From assembly GCA_002310095.1 (NCBI GenBank), contig DBYH01000023.1, positions 29,101-49,689 on the forward strand: a stretch of DNA of 20,589 nucleotides, written 5' to 3'. The DNA comes from Firmicutes bacterium UBA1191 (GTDB lineage Bacteria; Bacillota; Clostridia; Peptostreptococcales; Anaerovoracaceae). The number at the start of each line of letters is the position of its first letter. The stretch's first letter is position 1. A model generated the notes under the pieces. That model was given only the letters and a program-made list of their open reading frames with translations. It was not told the DNA's origin and searched no databases. The translations under genes and the position numbers were made by a program. This document shows, piece by piece, positions 1-6,620 of the stretch.

Positions 1-178
1 GGGGGGGGGGGGAGCCATAAGCGGCATTGAGGAGATATCGGGACTCATCAGACCGTCTGCGGTCTACAGTCCGGGAAGCTCCGGAAGCAAAGGCAAGTCG
101 GCCTACGATAGAAACTACAGTGTGTTTACAAAACTTCACAGCAGCAACAGGAAACTGTTCGCGGAGATAAACGGATAA
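1..178 (+). CDS. C-terminal fragment of an unrecognised protein (5' truncated)
   Basis: An open frame enters from the window edge and ends at TAA 176-178. It reads about 54 non-G-run residues, ending in ...KLFAEING. The tail is Ser/Gly/Arg/Lys rich (PGSSGSKGKSAYDRNYS near its middle) and I do not recognise a family. No start codon is visible, so the gene begins outside the window. The first 12 bases are all G and translate to meaningless glycines, probably a sequencing or assembly artefact at a contig end; the true coding part then begins near position 13. A strong hairpin follows 5 nt after the stop, consistent with a real gene end. Confidence 0.55.
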   Translation, partial: GGGGAISGIEEISGLIRPSAVYSPGSSGSKGKSAYDRNYSVFTKLHSSNRKLFAEING

Positions 179-183
179 AAGAA

Positions 184-209
184 GAGGCCGGTCAGAAATG
201 ACCGGCCTC
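184..209. terminator. Bidirectional intrinsic terminator between convergent genes
   Basis: Perfect 11-bp inverted repeat GAGGCCGGTCA / TGACCGGCCTC with a GAAA tetraloop. It lies between the + strand partial gene (stop 178) and the - strand surface-protein gene (stop 231). Read on the minus strand it is followed by TTCTTTTA, a fair U-tract; on the plus strand only GTTTAG follows. It therefore best serves the minus gene and probably both. Confidence 0.85.
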
Positions 210-230
210 GTTTAGTCTGCTTTTGCAGTG

Positions 231-1799
231 TTATTTTACTTTGACAGGGATCTTGGCGAATACGCCGTTCTGCGCGTATACGTATACGGTGCAGGAGCCT
301 TTTTTCTTTCCCTTGATGACGCCCTTGGAAGTTACTGTCGCGATGGAAGGATTGGACGACTCATAGGCCAGAGGACGATGCGGCTTAGCCTTGACTTTTT
401 TGTTTTCCTTCACTGCCGTCGCTTTGATCTTCAGGGTCTTGCCCTTCTTGAGAGCCTTCGCTTTCTTCAGCGTCTTCTTGGATACCGTGACCTTCTTGTA
501 GGTCAGCTTCTTGCCGCCCTTGGTCGGAATGTGTACAGACTTTGAGGTCGCGATAACCTTGTTGTTCTTGTCAAGCGCCACTACGATGAACTTGTAGAAA
601 GTTGCCTTGGTGACTTTTTTCTTGGCGATCTTGGTGAACTTGACGCTCTTTCCTTTCGTTACTTTAAGCTTGACGAACTTGTACTTCTTGCTGCCTTTGT
701 TGCAGTGGTTGCCGTAAACAATGTACTTCTTGGCACCCTTGACGCCCGCCCACTGAAGTGAAATGGACTTCTTGGTGGTGGCCTTGACTCTCAGCTGCAG
801 AATGCAGAAGGTCGTGCCCTTAGGATCCTTGTCGTTCGTGATTGATGTTATTGCCTTGTCGACCTGCTCCTCGGTAGCGCCCTTGCTGTACGGTGTCTCA
901 GGAAGCATAGGAATGGTCTCGGTCTTTGTGGCCTTGCAGCGCTCGCAGGTGTATGTCTTCACGCCCGTCGCCGTGGTGGTGGCTTTCTTTGTGACCTTGC
1001 CGCCGTCCCACTTGTGGCCGAGGGCATTGATTGGCTCTGTCCTGGTCCTTCCGCATTTCGTGCATGTAAATGTCTTTACTCCCTTGGCAGTACAGGTGGC
1101 AGGGGTGGTTATTACTCCCTTGTCCCATACATGGGAGCAGCTGGTTCCGTACTGTATCTCGATCTGCTTGTCCGCAGGTCTGGATTGATTCAGTGCTGTG
1201 ATGGCGGCTTCCACATTACTTCCTCCTGATGTCCAGACTGTGACATCGCCGATAGGGTTGCCGCTTGAATCGGTGGCAATCCCCGATCCTTCAAGTCCGT
1301 ATTGGGAAATATCATTATTGAAATAATAATCGGTCGCAGTGCAGCCCTTGAAAGCATCAGGCGCAAGATATAAGCCGGAGCCGTTGATAACCAACTCCTC
1401 AAGACTCGTGGCACCCTTAAAGGCTTTGCCCATTATTGCATCGTAGCCATCAGGAATTTCGATGCTGGTAATATTAGATGTCGGCGGTGTTGGATTCGCA
1501 AAAGCGGTTTCTGCCAGAGAAAACTCACCATTGCCAACGACGGTGTATGTAGTCCCGTCTACAGTAATTGAGGCTGGAAGAATAAGCGCTGTTCCTGAAC
1601 CCGTGTAACCTGTAAGCACAACACTGGCGCTTCCGCCGTCAGCAAAAACATCAAACACAAAGCCGTCAGGTGTAGTGTAAGTCACTTTTGCCGCATGCAC
1701 CGTTGCTGCGGTCAGCGGTATCATGGACAGGGCCACCATCACGCTGAGTATTACAGCGGCAGCGGCTTGCAGCCATTTCCTTTCTCTAACGTTAGTCAT
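231..1799 (-). CDS. Secreted modular surface protein (BspA-like LRR, paired Cys modules, Fn3-like, Big_2-like)
   Basis: This is a 522-aa exported protein. Residues 1-37 form a signal peptide (charged RERK, a hydrophobic run, then HAA). Residues about 60-160 resemble BspA-type leucine-rich repeats (TSLEELVING, APDAFKGC). Residues about 222-298 hold two tandem Cys modules of the H-W-D...T-A-T-G-V-K-T-Y-T-C-x2-C kind common in Clostridia surface proteins. Residues about 335-430 look like a fibronectin-III domain. Residues about 435-522 look like a bacterial Ig (Big_2) domain, with SSNPSIATVTSKGVIKGKKKG. The last 200 residues are very lysine rich. The ATG at 1799 is preferred because GGAGG lies 8 nt before it; an in-frame ATG at 1814 would add 5 residues but has a poorly spaced site. 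No sortase motif or C-terminal membrane segment is visible, so attachment may be non-covalent. An adhesive or envelope role is inferred. Confidence 0.85.
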   Translation of the reverse strand: MTNVRERKWLQAAAAVILSVMVALSMIPLTAATVHAAKVTYTTPDGFVFDVFADGGSASVVLTGYTGSGTALILPASITVDGTTYTVVGNGEFSLAETAFANPTPPTSNITSIEIPDGYDAIMGKAFKGATSLEELVINGSGLYLAPDAFKGCTATDYYFNNDISQYGLEGSGIATDSSGNPIGDVTVWTSGGSNVEAAITALNQSRPADKQIEIQYGTSCSHVWDKGVITTPATCTAKGVKTFTCTKCGRTRTEPINALGHKWDGGKVTKKATTTATGVKTYTCERCKATKTETIPMLPETPYSKGATEEQVDKAITSITNDKDPKGTTFCILQLRVKATTKKSISLQWAGVKGAKKYIVYGNHCNKGSKKYKFVKLKVTKGKSVKFTKIAKKKVTKATFYKFIVVALDKNNKVIATSKSVHIPTKGGKKLTYKKVTVSKKTLKKAKALKKGKTLKIKATAVKENKKVKAKPHRPLAYESSNPSIATVTSKGVIKGKKKGSCTVYVYAQNGVFAKIPVKVK

Positions 1800-1850
1800 T
1801 TTTTCATCCTCCATTTTCCTGTGAACACGGCGGAGTCGCCGCTCTTTAAT

Positions 1851-1862
1851 GCATAATTATGC
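1851..1862. repeat. 12-bp perfect palindrome in the surface-gene leader
   Basis: GCATAATTATGC is fully self-complementary. It lies about 10 nt downstream of the -10 of the minus-strand promoter, so at or just after the expected transcription start of the 231-1799 gene. It could be a repressor site, but AT-rich palindromes of this size can also occur by chance. Confidence 0.4.
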
Positions 1863-1871
1863 TGTTTAAAT

Positions 1872-1899
1872 AATATATCATCTGCCGTGGGTCGTTCAA
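1872..1899 (-). promoter_or_regulatory. Sigma-A-type promoter of the surface-protein gene
   Basis: On the minus strand TTGAAC (1899-1894) is separated by 16 nt from TATATT (1877-1872). The element lies 73 nt upstream of the ATG at 1799. An 18-nt-spaced TATTAT is an alternative -10. Confidence 0.55.
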
Positions 1900-1924
1900 G
1901 TATGTATTTTGCGGTTCATGGGCA

Positions 1925-1953
1925 TTGCAAATTCAGAGGAGAGGTGATAGAAT
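1925..1953 (+). promoter_or_regulatory. Promoter of the ABC transporter operon
   Basis: TTGCAA (1925-1930), a 17-nt spacer and TAGAAT (1948-1953), with TG one base before the -10 (extended -10). The predicted start is near 1960, inside the palindrome at 1957-1976. Confidence 0.7.
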
Positions 1954-1956
1954 CAC

Positions 1957-1976
1957 GTTAGTTAGCATTAACTAAC
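1957..1976 (+). promoter_or_regulatory. Candidate repressor operator (TetR-like) overlapping +1
   Basis: GTTAGTTA and TAACTAAC form a perfect 8-bp inverted repeat around a GCAT centre, placed over the predicted transcription start. A further CTAAC follows at 1976-1980, extending a GTTA/TAAC pattern. TetR-family operators in front of ABC-FtsX exporters often look like this. The regulator identity is inferred; no TetR or MarR gene is adjacent. Confidence 0.6.
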
Positions 1977-2016
1977 TAACAGAAGAAGATGCAAGCAAAA
2001 GAAAGGACCGCGGTCA

Positions 2017-2715
2017 ATGGATCTGGAACTCAAGAACATAAAGAAAGCATACGGGGAGGGCGAGAGCAGGCAGGAAGTACTCCGGGGAATCACGTTCGAA
2101 CTGGAGGCAGGGGACATCTGCGTTCTGTTGGGGCCGTCGGGTTCCGGCAAGTCCACTCTGCTCAATATCATCGGCGGAATCGACACGGCGGACAGCGGCA
2201 GCGTTACCATCGGCGACCACACAGTCGAGCGGATGACAGACAGGGATCTCTCAGAGTACAGGCGGGACCATCTGGGTTTCGTCTTTCAGTCCTATAATCT
2301 CATTCCGAACCTGACAGTCAGGGAAAACATCGAAGTCGGCGCGTATCTGAGCGACGATCCGCTGCCTTTGGATGAGCTCATCACAACCCTGGGGCTCTGG
2401 GAACATAAGGACAAAATGCCGAACCAGATCTCCGGTGGCCAGCAGCAGCGGACGGCTATCGGCAGGGCCATAGTCAAAAACCCGGATATACTCCTATGCG
2501 ACGAGCCGACGGGAGCCTTGGACTACAGCACGTCGAAGGAGATACTCCAGCTGATCGAGACGGTTAATCACAAGTACGGAAGCACCGTCATTATCGTGAC
2601 CCACAACGACGCTCTGAAGCAGATGGCGGACAGAGTCGTCATTCTCAAAGACGGGCGGGTCACGGAAACATACCGAAACGAAACGAAAATACCGGCGGCT
2701 GAACTTGAGTGGTAG
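2017..2715 (+). CDS. ABC transporter ATP-binding protein (MacB/LolD-like, FtsX partner)
   Basis: A 232-aa cytoplasmic ATPase that should power the FtsX-type permease encoded next. Walker A GPSGSGKST is at 39-47, the Q-loop glutamine at 91 (VFQSYN), signature ISGGQQQR at 138-145, Walker B ILLCDEP at 158-164 and the H-loop histidine at 196 (VTHND), so all catalytic parts are present. The length is typical of the MacB/LolD class. An AAAGGA ribosome site stands about 9 nt before the ATG. The gene follows a promoter with an overlapping palindromic operator, so it is probably inducible. Such ATPases drive mechanotransmission for export of antimicrobial peptides, lipoproteins or other envelope substrates; the substrate here cannot be read from sequence. 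Confidence 0.93.
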   Translation: MDLELKNIKKAYGEGESRQEVLRGITFELEAGDICVLLGPSGSGKSTLLNIIGGIDTADSGSVTIGDHTVERMTDRDLSEYRRDHLGFVFQSYNLIPNLTVRENIEVGAYLSDDPLPLDELITTLGLWEHKDKMPNQISGGQQQRTAIGRAIVKNPDILLCDEPTGALDYSTSKEILQLIETVNHKYGSTVIIVTHNDALKQMADRVVILKDGRVTETYRNETKIPAAELEW

Positions 2716-2731
2716 AACGCGGTACAGCAGT

Positions 2732-5110
2732 ATGACAAGCAAAGGCAGAAAGAACAGAAAACCGAATCCTCTGATGAAGCGCATCCCCAGAGAACTGAGA
2801 AAAGACCTGGGGAAGTATATTGTGCTGTTTCTTTTTCTTACCCTGATGATAGGTTTCGTGTCCGGGCACATGGTGGCGGACGGAAGCATGTTCAAAGCCT
2901 ATAACGACAGTTTCTCTAAATACAATATCGAAAACGGACACTTCATTACATCTTTGAAACTCACTGACAGAGCCATAGGGAACATTGAAGACGAGGATGT
3001 GAAACTCTGCGAACTCTTTTACAAAGACAAGATGCTGACGAAGGACAAGACGATCCGTCTGTATAAGATACGTGAGGAGATGGATCTGGCCGACGTGATG
3101 GAAGGACGCCTCCCGGAGAAGGAGGGGGAGATCGTCATCGACAGGCTGTTCGCCGAGAACAACGAGATCGAAGTCGGAGACAGCATGACAATCGACAAGA
3201 AAGAACTGAAGGTCGTCGGGATGGTGGCGCTGTCAGATTACAGCGCGCTCTTCAAGAACAACTCCGACATGATGTTCGACGCCACAAATTTCTGCGTAGC
3301 TCTGGTGACGCCGGAGCAGTTCAGGGACTTCAGCAATGCGGGTCTTAAATACTGCTATGCCTGGAGAAACAACAACCAGGAGCTGACAGAAAGCGAACAG
3401 CAGACGAAGGCGGAAGACCTGATGGGCGTGGTATATGAGAACGCGCTGGACGGCGCGGACATCTCATACGGCGCGGTCATCTGGAACAGTCTCATGGGGA
3501 GTTTCCCGGGCGCCGATTATGAAGAACTTGACGTAACGTCGGGAGAGAAGCCTCTGCAGGATTATGTCTCACGCCAGGACAATCAGGCGATCCAGTTCAC
3601 GGGCGACGATATGGGCAGGGACAAGATCATGTTCCAGTGGTTTCTGTATATCATCGTCGCGGTTCTTGCCTTTGCATTTGCCATAACCACACGGAATACC
3701 ATTGAGCAGGAAGCCAAGACCATCGGAACCCTTCGCGCGTCCGGCTACACCAGAAAGGAACTGCTCGTCCACTACATAACGCTGCCGGTCATCGTGACAG
3801 TCGCGGCGGCCCTCACGGGAAACATCCTCGGATACACCGCATTCAAGGCGCCGATGGCGGCGATGTACTATCATTCCTATTCGCTTCCGACATACACAAC
3901 TGTCTGGAGCGCGGAAGCCTTTTTCAAGACAACGGTGATTCCGTGTCTGTTGGTCATTGCGGTCGAAGTGCTGATCGTCGGCAGATCACTGTCTCTTTCG
4001 CCGCTGCAGTTCCTAAGGAGAGATCTGAAGAGGCACAGGCAGAGCAGGGCGGTAAAACTGCCGGACATCAGTTTTAAGAGGCGCTTTCTGCTGCGCGTGC
4101 TTCTGCAGAACAAATCGACATATGTTCTGCTGTTCGCGGGTATTTTCTTTGCCAGCTTTATCTTCCTGTTCGGGTCCCTTTTCGCGCCGCTTCTGCATAA
4201 TTTCAAAGACAACGTGCAGGAGTCAAAAATCTGCGACTACCAGTACATCCTGAAGGAGCAGGTGGAAACGGAGGACCCGGACGCCGAGAAGTACGCAGTC
4301 TGCACGCTTAAGAATGAGAACGGTGAGGACATCACCGTTTACGGGATACAGAAAGATTCGAAGTATGTGGACATGAAGAACATTGGCGGAGCTTCAGGAG
4401 ATGGCGTCATTCTTTCCGATGGATATCTGGATAAATACGGACTCGCGGAAGGGGACGAAATAACACTCAAGGAAGAGTTCAACAGCAACCGTTATTCCTT
4501 CAGAGTCCAGGGGGAATACAAGTATCCGGCGGTCCTCTGCGTCTTCATGAGCATCGACCGGTTCAACAAGATGTTCGACATGGAAGAGGATTACTTCAGC
4601 GGGTACTTCAGCAACAGAGAGCTGAAGGATATTAATGAGACGGATGTGGCGACGATAATCACAGAGAAAGATCTGACGGTCATGGCAAACCAGCTGGAGG
4701 ATTCCATGGGACTGGTGTTCTATATGTTCCTCGTTTTCGCCGTCGTGATTTTCCTGCTTATGATCTATCTGCTGGCGCGGCTCATCACGGAGCGCAACAC
4801 CTACGCGATCTCCATGCTGAAGATCCTGGGCTACACGGACCGCGAGGCCGGTCGTCTGTATAACAGCGCTACGCTTGTGATGACTGTCATTTCGTTCATC
4901 CTTTCAGGCGTACTAGGCATTGCAGGAATCAGGGGGATTTACTATGTCATGATGAGAGCGTTCACCGGATGGCTTACATTCTACGTGGCACCATGGGGCG
5001 TGCCGCTCCTCATCGTGACCGGTATCGCATGCTACTTCTTCGTCAGCCTTATAATCATGCGGCGGATCCGCAGAATTCCTATGGCGGACGCCCTGAAAGA
5101 TGTCGAGTAG
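2732..5110 (+). CDS. ABC transporter permease with two FtsX domains
   Basis: About 792 aa from the ATG at 2732. An in-frame TTG at 2705 would overlap the ATPase gene by 11 nt and add 9 residues; neither start has a strong ribosome site, so translation is likely coupled to the upstream gene. Layout: TM1 about 29-45, a large extracytoplasmic domain, an FtsX module about 300-425 with three TM segments and the motif EAKTIGTLRASGYTRKELL, a fifth TM about 462-488, a second extracytoplasmic domain, and a second FtsX module about 673-792 with YAISMLKILGYTDRE. This gives about eight TM segments, a duplicated 4-TM arrangement. It forms a complex with the ATPase at 2017-2715. The substrate is unknown; a peptide or envelope-molecule exporter is inferred. 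Confidence 0.9.
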   Translation: MTSKGRKNRKPNPLMKRIPRELRKDLGKYIVLFLFLTLMIGFVSGHMVADGSMFKAYNDSFSKYNIENGHFITSLKLTDRAIGNIEDEDVKLCELFYKDKMLTKDKTIRLYKIREEMDLADVMEGRLPEKEGEIVIDRLFAENNEIEVGDSMTIDKKELKVVGMVALSDYSALFKNNSDMMFDATNFCVALVTPEQFRDFSNAGLKYCYAWRNNNQELTESEQQTKAEDLMGVVYENALDGADISYGAVIWNSLMGSFPGADYEELDVTSGEKPLQDYVSRQDNQAIQFTGDDMGRDKIMFQWFLYIIVAVLAFAFAITTRNTIEQEAKTIGTLRASGYTRKELLVHYITLPVIVTVAAALTGNILGYTAFKAPMAAMYYHSYSLPTYTTVWSAEAFFKTTVIPCLLVIAVEVLIVGRSLSLSPLQFLRRDLKRHRQSRAVKLPDISFKRRFLLRVLLQNKSTYVLLFAGIFFASFIFLFGSLFAPLLHNFKDNVQESKICDYQYILKEQVETEDPDAEKYAVCTLKNENGEDITVYGIQKDSKYVDMKNIGGASGDGVILSDGYLDKYGLAEGDEITLKEEFNSNRYSFRVQGEYKYPAVLCVFMSIDRFNKMFDMEEDYFSGYFSNRELKDINETDVATIITEKDLTVMANQLEDSMGLVFYMFLVFAVVIFLLMIYLLARLITERNTYAISMLKILGYTDREAGRLYNSATLVMTVISFILSGVLGIAGIRGIYYVMMRAFTGWLTFYVAPWGVPLLIVTGIACYFFVSLIIMRRIRRIPMADALKDVE

Positions 5111-5134
5111 AGTGCGGACTGCTTTTGCGCTAAC

Positions 5135-5163
5135 TTGACAAGATAATTATTGTGGCGTAATAT
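5135..5163 (+). promoter_or_regulatory. Promoter upstream of ddh
   Basis: Consensus -35 TTGACA (5135-5140), a 17-nt spacer and TAATAT (5158-5163). The predicted start is near 5170. A terminator-like hairpin lies between this promoter and the ddh start codon. Confidence 0.7.
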
Positions 5164-5189
5164 TTTTTCGTTGAGAGTGGTTGTGAGCA

Positions 5190-5219
5190 GGTGGCTGGTC
5201 TGTATCAGTCGCCTTTTTT
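5190..5219 (+). terminator. Terminator-like hairpin in the ddh leader (possible attenuator)
   Basis: GGTGGCTG (5190-5197) pairs along its whole length with CAGTCGCC (5206-5213), including two G-U pairs, around an 8-nt loop, and is followed by six T (5214-5219) and soon another T-run. It is 80 nt downstream of the permease stop and so could end that operon. However, it also lies about 20 nt downstream of the predicted ddh transcription start. A second GTGGTTG copy at 5177-5183 could pair with the same 3' arm. Confidence 0.65.
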
Positions 5220-5272
5220 CATTTTTATTCAGTTAAATATTCGCATTTACATATAAGAAAGAGGTGCAGATT

Positions 5273-6250
5273 ATGAAAGTAGGAATCGTAGGATACGGTA
5301 ATCTGGGCAGAGGAGTCGAGGCGGCTGTACAGCAGGCCGGCGACATGGAACTGGCCGCGGTTTTCACAAGGAGAGATCCTGAAACCGTTGAGATCGCAAC
5401 GGACGCGCCGGTGCTCCCGATGGAGAAACTGGATGAGATGGCGGGTGACATCGATGTCATGATCCTCTGCGGAGGAAGCGCCACGGATCTTCCGGAGATG
5501 ACGCCGCAGATCGCGGCAAAGTGCAACGTGGTCGACAGCTTCGACACACATGCCAACATACCGCAGCATCTGGCGGCGGTGGACGCTGCCGCAAAGGCAG
5601 CCGGAAACGTTGGCATCATTTCCGTAGGCTGGGACCCGGGTCTGTTCTCAGTAGCGAGACTCTATGCCAACGCAGCCCTTCCTTCAGGCAATGACTACAC
5701 GTTCTGGGGAAGAGGCGTCAGCCAGGGACACTCGGACGCCATCAGAAGGATCGAGGGAGTCGCTGACGCGCGCCAGTACACGGTGCCTGTTCAGGCGGCG
5801 GTCGACAGCGTGAGAAAAGGGGAGAATCCTGAGCTCACGACAAGGGACAAGCACACTAGAGAGTGCTTCGTAGTAGCGGAGGAGGGCGCCGATAAGGCGG
5901 CCATCGAAGAGGCCATCGTTACAATGCCGAACTACTTCGCGGATTACGACACGACGGTCACCTTCATCACCCAGGAGGAGATGGACAGAGACCACACAGG
6001 TCTTCCGCACGGAGGAAGCGTTCTGAGAAGCGGCGCGACGGGTCTCGACGGAGAGTACCTGGACACAATTGAGTTCACTCTGAATCTGGATTCGAATCCG
6101 TACTTCACGGGAAGCGTTCTGGCGGCAGTGGCGAGAGCGGCTGTGAGGATGGCGGCTGAAGGCGTGACCGGCGGCAGGACTATCTTCGACATTCCGCCGT
6201 GCTATCTGGCAGAGGCTCCGCGCGAGGAACTCATAGCCCACATGCTCTAG
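5273..6250 (+). CDS. ddh: meso-diaminopimelate D-dehydrogenase
   Basis: A 325-aa NADPH enzyme (EC 1.4.1.16) that reductively aminates L-2-amino-6-oxopimelate (tetrahydrodipicolinate) to meso-diaminopimelate in one step, feeding lysine and peptidoglycan synthesis. The Rossmann motif GYGNLG is at 7-12. Family signatures follow: SVGWDPGLFS at 117-126, FWGRGVSQGHSDAIRRIEGV at 144-163, HTRECFVV at 194-201 and PHGGSVLRSG at 245-254. The length matches the family (about 320-326). The ATG at 5273 is chosen because AAAGAGG lies about 8 nt upstream; the GTG at 5264 falls inside that ribosome site. It is a single-gene unit behind its own TTGACA promoter and possibly an attenuating hairpin. No other lysine-pathway gene is in the window. 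Confidence 0.95.
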   Translation: MKVGIVGYGNLGRGVEAAVQQAGDMELAAVFTRRDPETVEIATDAPVLPMEKLDEMAGDIDVMILCGGSATDLPEMTPQIAAKCNVVDSFDTHANIPQHLAAVDAAAKAAGNVGIISVGWDPGLFSVARLYANAALPSGNDYTFWGRGVSQGHSDAIRRIEGVADARQYTVPVQAAVDSVRKGENPELTTRDKHTRECFVVAEEGADKAAIEEAIVTMPNYFADYDTTVTFITQEEMDRDHTGLPHGGSVLRSGATGLDGEYLDTIEFTLNLDSNPYFTGSVLAAVARAAVRMAAEGVTGGRTIFDIPPCYLAEAPREELIAHML

Positions 6251-6257
6251 GGCGCGC

Positions 6258-6280
6258 TTTTCTGGATGTTATCCAGAAAA
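6258..6280. repeat. Perfect stem-loop after ddh without a U-tract
   Basis: TTTTCTGGAT (6258-6267), a 3-nt GTT loop, then ATCCAGAAAA (6271-6280), a perfect 10-bp stem 7 nt after the ddh stop. No T-run follows on either strand beyond the stem itself, so it is a poor canonical terminator and may be a 3'-end processing or stabilising element. Confidence 0.6.
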
Positions 6281-6316
6281 TGACGAAAAGACAGCAAGAT
6301 AGTACCAAAATCCCCC

Positions 6317-6345
6317 TTGACGAAGCAAATTAAGCATATTAGAAT
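6317..6345 (+). promoter_or_regulatory. Promoter of the 28-aa peptide gene
   Basis: TTGACG (6317-6322), a 17-nt spacer and TAGAAT (6340-6345): each box differs from consensus at one base. The predicted start is near 6352, which gives a leader of about 58 nt before the small ORF. Confidence 0.75.
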
Positions 6346-6351
6346 GTAATC

Positions 6352-6363
6352 GTTCCGAGGAAC
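6352..6363 (+). promoter_or_regulatory. Palindrome at the +1 of the 28-aa peptide gene
   Basis: GTTCC-GA-GGAAC, a perfect 5-bp inverted repeat with a 2-nt centre, lies exactly over the predicted transcription start. It could be an operator; a DNA site is more likely than an RNA hairpin given the 2-nt loop. The function is inferred. Confidence 0.45.
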
Positions 6364-6409
6364 AGTTAACACCCAAGTTCAAAGATTTATTCGGAAAAGA
6401 GGGATATTC

Positions 6410-6496
6410 ATGAGAAACTTAGTAAGAGCGTTCATCAGAAATCTGGCGGAATGCGCAGAGATGATCGACATCGTAGTTTCTAAAGGAAATTTATAA
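6410..6496 (+). CDS. Unannotated 28-residue amphipathic peptide
   Basis: The ATG at 6410 is preceded by AGAGGG at a 6-nt spacing and the frame ends at TAA 6494-6496. The peptide begins MRNLVRAFIRNL, has one cysteine at residue 15, and ends IDIVVSKGNL. Leu4, Val5, Phe8, Ile9, Leu12, Met18, Ile19 and Val22 recur at 3-4 residue steps, with Arg and Asn on the other face in the first 11 residues. This suggests an amphipathic helix with a basic N-terminal part and a net charge near +1. A near-consensus promoter precedes it and a strong terminator follows 24 nt after the stop, so it is a self-contained unit in an otherwise empty 370-nt gap. I do not recognise a family. Possibilities are a membrane-active peptide (toxin or modulin-like), a small regulatory protein, or a signalling peptide precursor; no AgrB-like or export partner is adjacent. 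The alternative is a non-coding small RNA with a chance ORF, but the ribosome site argues for translation. Confidence 0.6.
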   Translation: MRNLVRAFIRNLAECAEMIDIVVSKGNL

Positions 6497-6520
6497 ACAA
6501 ATATGATCACATATTTTTTT

Positions 6521-6550
6521 CGGCAGCGCAGGTCGCTGCCGTTTTTTATT
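6521..6550 (+). terminator. Intrinsic terminator of the 28-aa peptide unit
   Basis: CGGCAGCG and CGCTGCCG form a perfect 8-bp stem with a CAGGT loop, followed by TTTTTTATT (6542-6550). A T-run also precedes it (6514-6520). Confidence 0.9.
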
Positions 6551-6577
6551 GTCGGCAGAGCGGGCGTGTGATAAAAT
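6549..6577 (+). promoter_or_regulatory. Promoter of the small lipoprotein gene
   Basis: TTGTCG (6549-6554), a 17-nt spacer and TAAAAT (6572-6577), with TG one base before the -10 (extended -10). It begins within the T-tract of the preceding terminator, so the two units are packed end to end. Confidence 0.7.
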
Positions 6578-6620
6578 CGAGGCGTAAGAAATAGCTCGCA
6601 TTCACGGAGGAATATCAGAT

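Noticed and set aside
5164..5272. Lysine riboswitch or T-box upstream of ddh
   Set aside because: The leader is only about 100 nt and shows a single hairpin, with no T-box sequence and none of the lysine aptamer's multi-helix layout.
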